A stretch of DNA of 64,000 bases from Selaginella tamariscina (lineage: Eukaryota; Streptophyta; Lycopodiopsida; Selaginellales; Selaginellaceae): positions 107,927 through 171,926 of the forward strand of contig PUQB01000346.1 in NCBI GenBank assembly GCA_003024785.1, given 5' to 3'. A program made the translations under genes and the position numbers. Shown piece by piece: positions 1 through 14,098 of this stretch; positions within the stretch are counted from its first letter, which is position 1; every line of letters begins with the position of its first letter. Below the pieces are notes generated by a model. That model was not told the origin of the DNA and made no database searches. It saw nothing but the letters and a program-made list of their open reading frames with translations.

Positions 1-22
1 TTACGGAGATTATTTTTTCCAG

Positions 23-3000
23 ACACTGGCTATTGAATGTGAGCAGCTGAGAATACTTAGCATCATCGACGCGTTCTTAGGCAACGGTGGTACACAAGAG
101 ATACAAATCCGCCACGATTCTCTACTTAACCTGGACATTCTTAAGTGCCGTGTCCTGCGTGTCTACATCAGGTCCCTCCCCTCTCCCTCTCTCTCTCTCT
201 ACACACACACACACACACACACACACGTTGTGTGTTTTTAGTAAGGGTCTTGGGTGCATGTAGTATTATATTCTATTTGTCGGATAGTATGTTATGGAAT
301 CTAGGTGTATATTGTAACATTCTAATGGTATTGTTTGGTATATACGGACACAACGTTTTTTTACATAGGTGTGCACACTTGCAAGAATTGTCGTTGTCGA
401 AAACCGGCACAGCTGCAGCCATGTTACATTGTCCACAGCTTACAAAACTCGACGTGTCCTCCTGCCACAAGCTTTCAGACACTGGAGTTCGAGCCGCTGC
501 AACTGCGTGCCCGCACCTGTTAGACCTCGACATCTCTCACTGTTCTTATGTGAGTGACGAGACCCTGCGTGAAGTCGCCACTGCATGCTCCAACTTACGC
601 TCTCTGAATGCCTCGAACTGTCCTAATATATCTCTTGAGGTTAGTAATGTATCATAAATGTGTACTTATACATTTGGGCTTGTGTTCTAGAGGAATTAGA
701 TTAACTCATATAAATGACATACACTCACAGACATACATATCATGCAACATGGTTTATTATATTTGTGTGTGCGTATATGTGTATCGTAACATCGTCAAGT
801 ACGTATGTTTACATAAATACGTATATATACTGACGTGTATATGTATTTATTTAAACAACATTAACTACGAGATTTAACAGAATGAGTTTATGCCAGGTTA
901 TTTGCTGATAATAATATGGCATAATCAGCATTCATAAATACGGTGTTATAGTGTTTGAATATGCGTATGAATTTATGTATATATGCATGTTTGCTGGCTT
1001 AAGTTTCTTATCTAGATATCTCTGTACTGCATATAGAAGTACTTGCGCACGGATGTGTATCTATCAATTATGTTAAATGTTCTTTTATAATCTTGAATTT
1101 ATGTTATGACTACTATTCCACTACAGGGTGTCCACATGTCCATGCTTGTCAAAATGACACTATGTAATTGTGAGGGAATCAATACACAGTCGATGACTGC
1201 GCTGTCCCATTGCTACATGCTTGAAGTAAGTCTCTTTCTCTCTCTCTCACACACCACACACACACGAGTAGGTACATGAATCTCACATATACACATGGAC
1301 AAGTATATATGTATACATATGTATTTTAGCTGCATTATGACTCGAAACCCATTGTGTAATTGATTTCAGGAGCTTTTACTTGATTATTGCTGGCTGTTGA
1401 CGAGTGTTTCACTCAATTTGCCAAGGTTGCACACAATCAGCCTGACCTATTGCCGCAAGTAAGCACATACTGTTTTCTTTTTTTACACATCTATTTGTTT
1501 ATATAATAGGTTTTGTTTTACATCGGTTTTAACTGTGTATTATGCAGATTTTCGGATCTTACACTTCGTGCTCCAGCTCTTAACTCACTCAATGTATCAA
1601 GCTGCCAAACACTATGTAGAGTCGATCTTATGTCAACCAGTCTCAAGGTTTACTCCGTGGACATCGTATATTCATTTTATGTATATCACGTTGATCAAAA
1701 GACACACACACGCACGCACACACATATATACATATTCATTTATGTATGTATGTATGTATGTGTATAGTATATGTTTACATTCTTACACACACACACACAC
1801 TAGATATGTGACGTTTTTCCTCTTTTATTATTTCAGAGACTGGTCTTCAACCAGCAGCAAGGATTGTCTCTTTTAGCTTTAGACTGTCCACAGCTACAAG
1901 AGGTGGATTTGACGGAGTGTGACTCTCTCACAAATGCAATCTGTGAATTCTCAGCCGTTGCCCCCGTTTGACGAATTTGATACTTGATAACTGCGAGGTA
2001 TGTATCGTATACATATGAGTACATGCTTTTATATACAGATATGCATTAGCGTGTACATATATAATGTTTATATATACATGTGCATTCAAATTATTTACGC
2101 AGAGATAATATTAGATAGATAGATAGATGGATGGATGGATGGATATATTCTTAATTATGTATGCATATACATACACAAGTGCATACCTTATATATCGCAA
2201 ACTGAGTTTATTGCTTGTCAACATGCCACATGCATACGAAGTATACATTCTAAATGATGTACATTTTAACCAGGTTTATATTTTTCACGTACACGTCACC
2301 ATACAGATAGTTATATAGAGACACACATATATGTATGTATCATGGCCTTTTGCAGGGTTTAACTGGAATCAGGCTTAATAGCACTTCTTTAATCAAGTTG
2401 TCCCTCGTGGGCTGCCGCAAAGTGTATTCTATCGAGCTTGCATGCCCAAATTTACAATGTTTGCAGCTTGACGGCTGTGATCATCTCAGTTATGCAAAGT
2501 TAAAACCGGTATGTTCAACTATGACCACTAATCAAAAATCTAAATTAATGAACCAATATACGTACATCACAATAGTGTTTCATATAATATTATATAAATA
2601 TCTAGGTAAATACGTGAGATATTGATTTGTGTATTAACCTCATACTTGGTCCTTAAACAATCTATCAAGTTAACGAATCGATATACGTGTGTTTGTGATG
2701 TATAGATAAATATATGACATATTGTGGTCTAGTGAAAGTAGTTGTTATATTTATTAAATCTTGTTACAGGTGGGATTACGGTCGTTAAATCTGGGAATAT
2801 GCCACACTTGACAACGTTGATCGTCAATGCAGATGAAATGACATCCCTTGATTTAAGAGGCTGCGGAATATTACGACAGGCAGAGATTATATGCCCAAGC
2901 TTTTATCGCTGGATGCATCGTATTGCAGGTACGTGGGTATGTGCTTTATGTAACACATCTTGAATTGCTTAGACATACATGGAGGGGTTCATAAGATATA

Positions 3001-5123
3001 GCATTATGTTATATCATGATATTATATAATAATATTGCCAGGAACTCATGGAAGTATATAATATACGAAATCAAAATATTTAGTGACATAACACAGTAGT
3101 TTGTTAACTATGTCTGTAATGATCTAGACTGGGCGCGCGCACACACACACACGATCTATCTGTGTGATATATTATATTAGGTTTATAACAACTGTGTGTA
3201 TGTGCAGTCAACTGGGAGATGACTGTCTGGAAGCCACGAGCAACTCATGTCCACTGATACAATCGCTAGTTCTTGCATCGTGTCCTTCAGTTGGAGCGAA
3301 CGGTTTACTGGCCTTGAAGAAGCTCTCGGGATTAACTGTGTTAGATCTTTCCTATACTTTCCTTACTGACTTATCTCCCATATACGATTGCCTGCCCTCA
3401 GCTGGAGGTATATTCACGTGTGTGTAGCATGTAGTATAAGTTCATTCTATAGTCGAATTCAAAAATATGGTTATATATGTATTACTGCGCGTGCGCGCGC
3501 GCACGTGTGTGTGTGTGTGAGAGAGAGAGAGAGCACTGTGTTATATACATATTTCTAAATTCTTCGGTTTAATAATATACAGTACTATATTTATAAATAT
3601 CATACACGTATGTATGTACATGTACAGCAGTAACGTACAAAAACATATATATCGATTACACAAGTTTAAGTGTGACTTACGTGACGTATATTATATAATC
3701 GGCGCAGGTTTTACGTTTATCTGCGTGCAAATATTTAGCAAACCAAGCATTGGTGCCATTACACGGGGCCAAGTACCTCCCAAAGTTGCAGGAGCTTGAC
3801 CTTTCGTACGGCAGCCTCTGTCGTATGGCAATCGAGGATTTATTGTCTGAGTGCCCTCACCTTAAGCACGTTAGCTTGAACGGCTGCTTTAATGTTTATG
3901 ATATCGATTGGCCTGTCGGTAAGTAACTATCTCAGATTCTAATAGAACTATTTATGTGTATTTATACTATCAATATATTTTATACTAGCTTTATGTGGTA
4001 TAAGAGGATGGGGAGGGAGAGAGACAGAGAGTTTATTGAATCGTTTAAGTTAAGTCAATCAACTTATATGGAGGTTTTGCAGAGGCAGAGGATGTATGCA
4101 TGGAATTCGAGCAAGACCTGCAGCCAATGGATGTATCAACGGACAGGATGCTACAGACACTGAACTGTGTAGGATGCCCCAATATAAAGAGGGTTATAAT
4201 CCCATACAATGCTGGGTGTTACAACCTTTCTTCCTTAAACCTCTCACTTTCTACCAACATTAAGGAGGTTTCCCTTGGATGTTCCAATTTGATCTCCTTA
4301 AACTTGAGGTAATTATATTAACACACAGACACATTATTGTGTAGAAACTGTGTACAGTTAAGTATGTATATAGTGATTGGTACAAGGTGTGGTGTCTTAC
4401 ATGCACTATCATGTTTGTCCCTTCTCTTAATATATGTGTTATGATATTCTTATATGCCTGTGTGTGTATAGAACATGTAGACATATGCACTGTTATGTAA
4501 AATTAGTGACTGATGTTGTATTTATTCAGCAATTGCGGTGCTTTGATGGAACTGAAGTTGGATTGTCCAAGGCTTATGAGCCTGTGCTTACAGGTAATGG
4601 TTATCCATATATTAGCTACTTGTGTAATTAAGTGATAATTAAGTGATAACCATGTATTTGGTGCTACTGTTGGTTTACAGGCCTCTGGGATTGAAGAGAA
4701 CGAGCTTGAAGAAGCTATTAGAGATTGTAGTGTATTGGAGACATTGGACCTTCGCAACTGTCTGAAGGTATCTTTCTCTCTCTCTCACACACACACACAC
4801 AAACCAATGGATCCAATGGGTCTTGTGATGCCTCTCTCTATATGGTCTGTTAATATACTTATGTCTGAGAATTGTGCAGTTAAATTGCCATGTATTCATA
4901 TCAAATCTGCCATTACATACACTTCTCTCTCTCTCCATGTTATATACTTGTTTCACTCTACATGAATAACTCCTCTCTCTCTCTCTCTCTCTCTCTCTTC
5001 ATGTTTGTGCTATGTTATATGTATTTATATATTAAAAAAAAACAGATACCACAATCCGCTCTGGTAAGGATTCGCGGGATGCGTCCGGGAATAAAGCGTC
5101 TCTACAACAGTCTTGCCATATGA
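23..5123 (+). CDS. FBL15: F-box/LRR-repeat protein 15 (SLOMO type), 3' part, 5' end outside window
   Basis: This is the C-terminal part of a long leucine-rich-repeat F-box protein; family members act as substrate receptors of SCF ubiquitin ligases (FBL15/SLOMO is linked to auxin homeostasis in Arabidopsis). Fourteen exons with GT-AG junctions are visible: 23-171, 369-639, 1127-1225, 1370-1458, 1548-1647, 1837-1997, 2356-2508, 2770-2928, 3208-3407, 3708-3918, 4083-4308, 4530-4593, 4681-4767 and 5046-5123. They encode cysteine-type LRRs such as LTKLDVSSCHKLSD and LQELDLSYGSLCRMAIEDLL, and end in RIRGMRPGIKRLYNSLAI before TGA, like the family C-terminus. The F-box lies upstream of the window. 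One-base frame changes are needed near 1963, 2802, 2903 and 3391 to keep the LRR frame. Recognition of the family is firm; the orthologue name rests on motif recall, not a search. Confidence 0.8.
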
Positions 5124-5525
5124 GAAGGTTGACATTGTTAAGGGGAGGTAGTGTTAAGTTAATAGTTGTGTACAGCATACGATTGGTACTGTACATGTAG
5201 GCTATTTATGGTGTTCCTGCTGTACATGATATACGGTTCTCAAGTTAATAAGTTTCTTTTATTTGTATATTAATTTACTCTTTAATTTAAAATGTTTAAT
5301 TTATGAAAAACAATTTAAAATCTGTTTATATACTTTGGCGTCATAATTTATTATTTCTATCTATAAATATATTATAAAATTCTCATTTCTTAAAACAAAT
5401 TAATATAACCATTAGTATAAATTTATACGATGAAAATTAAATACAACAAAATTATATTTTTGTTTATTATAATTTAATATTAATTATATATATTTTAAAA
5501 GAAAATTAATGTATTTTTTTAATGA

Positions 5526-5586
5526 CACGTGTAAACATTCAATTTCACTAAAACTGAATAGAATCTGAATAGAATCAGACCACGTG
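5526..5586 (+). promoter_or_regulatory. two G-box motifs upstream of the AAF-like gene
   Basis: CACGTG occurs at 5526-5531 (in ACACGTGT) and again at 5581-5586 (in CCACGTGTC), about 165 and 105 bases before the proposed start at 5692. G-box/ABRE cores of this form bind bZIP and bHLH factors in plants and are common in light- and stress-regulated plastid genes. Function here is inferred from position only. Confidence 0.4.
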
Positions 5587-5691
5587 TCAATTAGTGGGGC
5601 ATCCAGTCTAGGGCAGAAAGTTCTCAAGGTAAGATGTGAATGAAACACATAAGGCTATGGACACACTTTTAGAAAATCTTCCAGTGTATAT

Positions 5692-6945
5692 ATGAGTAGA
5701 AATACTGCAATTAAGACGAGTTTAATTACTAAATGCAAGAATTATCCACTAATCTGTAGAAACTGTATCCCCATTTTTATTAGTCATAGGAGGAGACTGT
5801 ATACAAAATGTAAAAAAGAGGATGAACAAGGAGATGTATTTCCTATTGAGAAGAAGGTGAAGAAATCTGGGCATCAGTGTGGACTGGCTGAAGCAGCGAG
5901 ATATGTAAGGAATGATGCAATGGTTGTGTCTGCTGCTGCACAGAATATAGATGAGAGGGCCCGAAATGATCTCATCCTTCTTGCACGGTATATATAATAC
6001 AAATATTTATATAAGTGAATATACATGTGTGTATATGTATATATACACACAGACATATATACACTAAATCCAATGCTTATATAACTATCTGTTTAGTCTA
6101 AATTTTACTTATACTTTCAAATATGTTTCTTTTGTACTTATATAGTTACACCACACACCACACATGATACTTTTATAACTTGTATTTGATTGCATAATAC
6201 ATTGTGTGTGTGTGTGTGTGTGTGTCTTTTGAAGAAACATATATAGGCCACTAGATATAACAGAAGTTCTATTCAAGTAACTGCACATCAATTAACATTT
6301 ATATATGTATTAGTATATTAGTATAACTTAAGTTAATTAAATGATAATATTATTGTTCAGTGAGTTTTCAAGATTAGATATGCGAGCACGGCAAGACATG
6401 GCTTTAATTGGTTCAACAGTCATCAAGCTTGATGGTAAGACAGCTTATATGTGTATTTATATATAATTGTGTTTAAAAAGAAATAATGAGAGAGCTGTTA
6501 TTGTTAAGTACCTTGTATATATCTTACATATGTATTCACACACACACACACACTTGTCCATGTGCATATGTCTATATGTGTGTAAACACTTTTACAGCTC
6601 GTGCAAGAGCAAGGGCAGAAAGAAAAGTAGGACGATTTGGACGCATTGCAAATGTAAGTAATAATATTCATTTAATTCTAATTATTCGCTTTCTATTTAA
6701 TATAATTAATAAATAAACCATTTCTTAATTTTTATTTGCTTACTTGTACAGAAGCTGAAAGAGCGAGCAGGCACTGAATTAAAACTAGCAGCAACTGAAC
6801 ACTGGAACGATGGAGCTTTAGAGGTAAAACTTTAAAATAAATATATAAACTCCAATTCAGATATCTATGTTTATTTTTACTACATAATAATTTAGTTTAA
6901 ACATATTATTAATATAAATCTTGTAATACTAAACATGAATGCCCA

Positions 6946-7000
<55 letters not shown>

Positions 7001-7209
7001 GCACACTGTGCAGGCTGATCTACGTCTCGCAGATATACGTGCTCGTCGACGTGCACTGGAGGATTCCTTTGCAACCTTCCAGGTAAAACCTTAAGTTTTC
7101 TTCGTTAATTAATTTATGAGTATAACGCAGGCAGTGAAGAGCATTCACAATGCTGCTGTTAAGGTGTTGCTTATGAAGTACGTGGGCATATAGATGTGCA
7201 CGCGTGTGC

Positions 7210-7243
<34 letters not shown>

Positions 7244-7676
7244 TGGTTATACATTATAATGTATGTATATTGTTCCAGAGCGAAGTCACAGAATCCTAGT
7301 GATATCTTATCAGGAGAGGAGCAACGGAGTTCATCCATTGTTGATCAGATTGCAGAGTTTGAGGTACTTTAATACACATGCATACACACATATACATACA
7401 GATATATACACACACATTATATATATCTTGTGTATATGTGTGTATGAAAACAGGAAGCATACTTGAGCATGGCATCACTTTTGGCAGATACAAACTACTT
7501 GGAACAGAGTGATCCAGATGAGGTACTTTGAAATGCACTCAAACATTCACAATATAAAATTTAAAATATTTATTTTTATTATGTCCATCAAACTTATTAC
7601 AAAGAAGAACACACACACACACACACACAACACACACACACAACATATATATATATTATATATATATATATATATA

Positions 7677-7710
<34 letters not shown>

Positions 7711-8248
7711 CTGCATATGTGTATATAAACATATTTAATTGGACATTGGCGGTATAGTTGGAGTTTATAATAGCAGCTTTGCTTGATCTGGATGAGGTTC
7801 AAAGTGCAAGTGGTTCTTCTCTTGTAACAGAGATATCAACCTCCCCAGATACTGCCACGAGGTGCGTGCGTGCGTGCGTGCGTCTGTGTGTGCGTGTGTT
7901 ATAATTGTTTCACAGGCGTGCACTGGTTGATGCATTGGCAAATGCACCATCTTTCTGGACACTTGGTAATGCCGGAATCAGTGCATTACAGGTACACACA
8001 CACACATACACACACACGCATGCACACACACACACAAGCACCTCTGATGTATAAGTAACACACGCACATGTTTACTTGTACAGAGATTATCTAGAGATGA
8101 AAATCCCGATGTGTCTAATGCTGCGTTGAAGGCCTTAGACGATCTTAAAGATCAAATGGAGCAAATGGATGGCTCTACATTTTTTAATAACCTAGGCAAT
8201 GATAAACTACCAAAGGATGGAGACTCTGATGAGGATTTAGTTAGTTAA
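5692..8248 (+). CDS. AAF-like senescence-associated plastid protein
   Basis: Eleven exons join in one uninterrupted frame: 5692-5987, 6361-6434, 6598-6653, 6752-6823, 7014-7082, 7131-7177, 7279-7363, 7454-7522, 7758-7861, 7916-7991 and 8084-8248 (TAA). The product is about 370 residues. The first ~40 residues are rich in K, R, S and T and poor in acids, like an organelle transit peptide. The core repeats an Ala-Arg motif (IDERARNDLILLAR, LDMRARQDMALIG, LDARARARAERK) followed by helical ADLRLADIRARRRALEDSF. This pattern matches my recollection of the chloroplast senescence-associated AAF family; the biochemical role is unknown to me. The C-terminal part (ALANAPSFWTLGNAGISALQRLSRDENPDV) looks HEAT-like. 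It is the only multi-exon gene here without a frame break. Long microsatellites sit in introns 1, 2, 4, 6, 8 and 10. Confidence 0.6.
7609..7710 (+). repeat. self-complementary (AC)n-(AT)n-(GT)n tract in AAF intron 8
   Basis: An AC tract interrupted by two AA steps (7609-7642) is followed by alternating AT (7645-7682) and a GT tract (7683-7710). AC and GT arms are reverse complements, so the transcript could form one long hairpin with an AU stem-loop centre. The whole element lies inside the intron at 7523-7757. Confidence 0.8.
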
Positions 8249-9097
8249 TTAATTAACCATGCACGGTGTAAATGTACGAAAATTTATATTTAACATAAAT
8301 TCTTTTGGAAATTATTAAAAATTTATATTTATATCTATAAATATTTATATTTACAGAAGTATCGCTTATTAAACTTCAACACACTTTAAAATTTAATAAA
8401 TCAAAATTTATCCAGTCGAAACACGTAAGACAACAATATAAATTAAAATATATTTTTATGATAGTTCTAAAATTTAAAATTTTTATATGATAGTTCTAAC
8501 AATGTTTAATATAGATTTATATTTAAGCTAATTTAAATATTTATTTTATTTAAAATTTAATGAAACAGAATTGTTTTTTACTTTTTTTATTTATGTTGAA
8601 ATTTAAAATGAAACAGAATGATATTAATTAAAATATATATTTATCTATAGAATTGTAATGAAATAGAATGAAATAAAATAAAAATATATATAATTTATAA
8701 ATAAATTATATAAAAATATTAATAAATGTAATAATGTTATGATTAACTATGTATATATGTAAACAATAATAATATATATTAGAGTTTTGCTCACGAGTCA
8801 TATGTGTGTGCGTGTATGTCTAAATCATACAATCAATCAAAATAGATATTGTAATAATATATTTTCATTATTATAATAATAAAAAAACCTCTTCTATTAT
8901 TTACACACGTTAAAAGTTTTAAAGTAGTAAGGTTTATTTTTATTCACCCATAGATTAAAATATAAAAGAACATATCTCAAATTGTTTTCCGTAATATAAT
9001 GTGAATGAAATGGCTGAAGTTCATATACATGTATACAGGAGGAAGTTGTGTATGTGTGCGTGCGTATGCGTGCAGTAAGCAATAGTAAAACTTACGT
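8249..9097. other. AT-rich gap between convergent genes
   Basis: The 3' ends of the AAF-like gene (+) and FBL11 (-) face each other across about 850 bases. The sequence is dominated by A/T runs such as AATTTAAAAT and AATAAA-like words that could serve as poly(A) signals for both genes. I see no gene or RNA in it. Confidence 0.6.
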
Positions 9098-10162
9098 TTA
9101 CACTCTTTCTTGTACAATGGATGTCCTCAGTGTACAGGAATCACGTTCCATGACAATCGTATGTTTATGAACTTTTGGCCGCTGAAAATTAAACGCATTC
9201 AGAGAAGTCCTACAACTCGCAAGTTTCATAGTGTACACAGAGCCCCACGCTTCAGCCTGAAAACAATGGACATATAAGATAGAGAAATCTATATCCATAT
9301 TCATATATATATATATATATTCAGACCTGAGGAGTATGGAATCCTTCAATTGAATCACACAAGTCCACGGAAATGCATCTTAAGAGGGGTAGCTGCAGAG
9401 AAAATAACATTTAATATGCTCTCTCTCTCTCTCACACACCACACGCACGCGCGCGCGCACCTGTTTGGCCGCATCACATATGAAGTTCCTTGGCAAACCG
9501 GTACCTGTAATCAGAGAAATCATTATCCTAAATGATATACACACACAAATATATAGATAGATACACACACACACACACGTATCCTTACAGTATGCCGCAG
9601 AATGAGTGTTTCCAGTGCACGTAGAGCAAATAAATCAACAGCACCTTTGCAAGTCACTTTGTTACACTCCTGCATGTTTTTCATAATTTAATTAATATAC
9701 TCCAGAATAAAAGTTTTAAGTGGAAACGGAGTAGATTTCTACCTCGAGTTTAAGGTGAATAAGCCCAGTTAAGTTGCTAGATATGATGCTCAAGGCCCCT
9801 ACAAAATTAGTAAACACAGGAAAGAGAAGAAACATATAGATGTATAAATGTGTGTATGTATATATTATATATATGTATATGTACATATATACATAACATA
9901 GATGAGGACGGTTTGTCGATCACACACAACTAGTTATATAATAACTAAGAAAATAAACGATACTATATAATTGAAAACAAACCTGAGTCGAGGAAATGGC
10001 AATGGGTTAGTGATAAAGCACACAAAACTTCTACAAGCAGTTGTGATTGATGCAAGGTGTTCATTCGTAAGCGAAGGACAAGCATTCTCAAGCTTTAAAC
10101 ATGTAAGATTTGAAGATCTTTGTGAAGAAACTATGGACTCCACAATCCTGCATACAGAGAAC

Positions 10163-10200
<38 letters not shown>

Positions 10201-12575
10201 ACCTGGATGACAATGGTTGCAAAGTATGCCTCAGCTTTAAACACGAAGTTGTGACAAGTTTGATATGACATGGTCAAAATCATGGTCTGAGATATCCTGG
10301 AAAATATATTATCATTAAAATCAGTTTATTCTATCTATATACATATTGTTACTAGAAGATACTATGGAGTATACTCGTGGGCACTACAAACATTGTGTGT
10401 GTGTGTTCAATTTGCTAAGTATCCCATACTACATAGTTCCATTCTATAACATGTAATATACAAAAACTACAATGATACTTACATTTTAGTAATCAGATTC
10501 GAGACAATACATAAGAAGAAGAAAGCATGCTAACACTATGTGTGTAATCATACAAATATGCACGTGTGTGTGTGCCTGTTGACGATTATTTAGATGACTC
10601 CCATACGCATACAATACCTCCAAATGCTTACCAGAAGGCATAATGAGAGGTGTTCTAGAAGTGGACACAACCTCGGTAGTTCAGAAAAGAAAGAGTTGGA
10701 GATTTCTGTACCAAGTCCAAGAGAGAGCCTCCTCAAACCACAACTATTCCTCAAGATGCTGGAATATCCCCATCCAGCTTTCAAGTGCAGCAACTGCATA
10801 TAATACGTCCGACTATATATGTATCCGTATGTATGTATATGTGCATGTATGAATGTATATACACGTAGTTCACACACACACACACAAAGAAACACACACC
10901 TCTGTGAAAATGTAGAGTGCCTGAACTTGGTCAAATGCTGCTCTGCAATCCCTGAAGTTCAGATATTTGATCCCTGGATTCCTTTGTAAAACATATGATA
11001 TAGCTTTACCAGAAACCTGCATTACAATAATAAGCGCCACGATGTAAATGATTGAAATTATCAATACATTAGTTAAGCTATAATACCATTATAGTAACTA
11101 ATTAATATTTAAGTAAAGAACTTACCAGAGTTCCTTGTACGTTTAAAGATTCCAGAAATACACCAGAGAATGCAAGTAATGCATCATCAATGAGATTAGT
11201 ACTACGTATTGCCAAATCCTTAAGACTGAGAGTTCGCTTCAAAAGCCTAACAAGACCTCCTTCAGATAAGCCTGTCGAAAGTTAAGATTGTGTATATATA
11301 CAGTATAATAATAGTTGTAGTAGAAGTAGAATTATTAAGAATTTACTAACGTGTATTCAGTATTTGTTAGTGTACTAGCATGTGTGTTGTGTGTGTGTAA
11401 GGATGTGGTTCTATTGATAATACACTATATTCATGTAGCACATGCACACCACCCCTCTCTCTCTCTCTCACACACACACGCACGCACGCACGCACGCACG
11501 AATGAGCGCGCGCACACAGATATATGTAGTTACCACGGCAATAACTCAGGTCCAGTATACTTAAGGGGCACTCTTTCTGTGCTAAGACACACACTGATTG
11601 AAATCCAAAAGCAGTAAAGGCAGCTCGTAACAGTGTCAAACTTGGATGAGTTTGTAAAAAGACTGATATACCCGGATCCGTAAGAGCACCGCATCCAGTT
11701 ATATTCATCTCAGATATGCTAACACAATTTCTCGATATCAAACCAAGGTCCACATCTGTATATGCAGAAAGTTAGTATTGAGTGTCTGTGTGTGTGTTCA
11801 GTTATACAGAATACATATGCTAATCCCGTACTGTAAACAATAACCATATATACTGATATACCTAGCCATATTACTATGCATAGTCACATAAACACACACC
11901 AAACACACCTGTAAGTTCAGTACGGCCTTGAAGGGATAAACTGGTTAAATATTGAAGATGACCCCATGAACCTCTCTTGAAAGGAGCGCCATGGATTCTC
12001 TCAACATGTGACTGCTTCACCATTGATGCATGCAACACACTCACGTCTTTGGATAATCTATGGATTCGATTAGCGGACAGGATGAAGCCAAGAAAGACAA
12101 GGAGGAGACCGCTAACTGTGGACAGTCTGTAGCCTTCAGAACTTGGATACTTGAGCATGTTGTTTTGATCCATCTAAGGAGCTCCTCTTGTTGGATTCTC
12201 CAGCATTTTCCAACGTGTAGCTCACGAAGGCTAGCTAGAATAGGCACTCTCGAATTGCCTTATAAGCATTTATGTTATGATAATATCGAGAGAGAGATAG
12301 AGAGATTACCTGGATTGGTGTCTTTGTGAAAATGTACAGTGGAAAACTTGGCTCTTTGCTCTGGAAGAGGATATACTTCGATCATGTGATTCAGAAATGG
12401 GCCGGCTGCAGTAGAAGCTGGATAAGGGGACGTGCAACTTAAGAACGAATGAAGCAGATATGCTCCTCCTATGCGTATGGGCGCACACAACACGGAGTCG
12501 AACAAAAGAGGGCCTGTCACATGTTGGCATCCCGTCAAATCCAATACCTGCATCACAGAAATTCATTACATCTCA

Positions 12576-12608
<33 letters not shown>

Positions 12609-14098
12609 CACATGTACATAACCTTGGTATATTGAGTTAAACGTAGTCCAGGTTCTGAATGAGGACCCACAAGACTGGAGGGAAGCGTCTCCAAAGATTT
12701 AACTGTAGACGTTATAATGTTATGTTTATTTTATCAAGTGAAAGGGGTGCTAACCGAGTATATAGTCCAAAGGTAACCACTGTAATCGAACCTATATATG
12801 TAAGAATGTGTTAGTTACTTCATTATAAGCTGACCGTTATATTTACCTTCTTCAGAAGCTCAAATTCGTGACTTTGATAAGAGTTGCACGATTTCATAAT
12901 AGCCTCAAACAACTGTTTCTCACTGTGTAAAAAAAAATAAAGGGTATAAATAATAATAATAAGAAGAACAATGTACGACATTTAATACGTATCGAAAATA
13001 AATAGATGAACAAACGTGTTACCTGGACACAGTGAAAGTGGATGATCTAAAACTGAACTTAAAAGAGGCAGCGGCAAATCGACAAAGGAGTCAGAAGACG
13101 AAACTTCTTCCTGTAATTACTGTCACTACACCAAGTTAAATTCAAAATGAGGGAGAGAGAGAGAGAGAGAGAGTCGTACAAATTTGATGGCAAGATATCT
13201 CGTGCATGTATTCACAATTGCAGATAAACCTGTATAGAACGTAAACATGTAAAATTCAAATTATTCAAAGAGTTCTCTCTCTCTTCTTCTCTCCTTATGT
13301 ATGTAGATATTAACACGCACACACAAAAAACGTACGTGTGCATATATACACGTGAATATATACCTGTTTCTCCGTAACTTCCCACATTCGAGGGATGTGT
13401 TGAACGACTTGATTAACTTGTGCAGTTCTTGAAGCATTTCTGATATTATCCAGGACTGAGAGTCTGATAATATACTATCACATCCAAAAATGTTGCACCC
13501 TGACAAAACCACAATATATAAGTCCAAGCTTACATATGTATGATGACAGGTATGAGAGAGAGATAACATACACTGACATAAGTAGATACTTGTTTTGTGT
13601 GTGTGTGTGTGTGTGTGCGCGCGCGCTTTCATACCTCCAATAAGTCTGCAGCATTGGAAGGATCAATATCTATGTGGTCAGTGTATATACCTTGTAAAAT
13701 GCAGCAGAAAACTTCCATATCCCATGTAATAGTGACCCCTCTACTCCCAGCTTCCCTATATATACACCATCCAAAACCATATACACTCTTAGTCGGATTA
13801 AATATAAAGTTCACCTGAAATTGCTAAACAGTGACCTGAAATAGCTAGATTTTCGCCTAACCTGTGCCCAACAGAATAAATTCAACATACATACATACAC
13901 ACATATATACATATGTATGTTGAATGTGTGTGTCTGGACTTACATTGTTTTGGATGCACGAATTCGCAGCCCCTTAATGCCGCATTTTGCAGACAGATTG
14001 ATCCAGTCTTTGTCTCCTATAGCAGCCGCTTCAATCTCAAGGCCAAGATCGTCCGATTCCTGCCCTTGCAGCTCCAGCACAACCTCGTCTTCCTCCAT
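9098..14098 (-). CDS. FBL11: BTB/POZ domain-containing protein FBL11 (BTB plus LRR)
   Basis: A 22-exon gene. Exons in transcript order: 14098-13944, 13861-13815, 13755-13635, 13499-13364, 13229-13180, 13110-13023, 12922-12847, 12791-12755, 12702-12623, 12547-12310, 12258-11909, 11755-11534, 11271-11126, 11016-10900, 10793-10632, 10296-10203, 10147-9983, 9798-9743, 9669-9589, 9504-9461, 9392-9327 and 9256-9098 (TAA). The start MEEDEVVLELQG precedes a BTB fold (SSYFRSLFSNF, then GVTITWDMEVFCCILQGIY). A BACK-like helical part follows (EKQLFEAIMKSCNSYQ), then cysteine-type LRRs (SEMNITGCGALTDPGI, IKYLNFRDCRAAF) and the family-typical tail with LPLLRCISVDLCD and VHKHTIVMERD. BTB proteins of this kind are expected CUL3 adaptors. 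Frame changes are needed near 13481, 12055 and 10238 and at a few exon joins. Family assignment is strong; exon joins are by eye. Confidence 0.82.
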
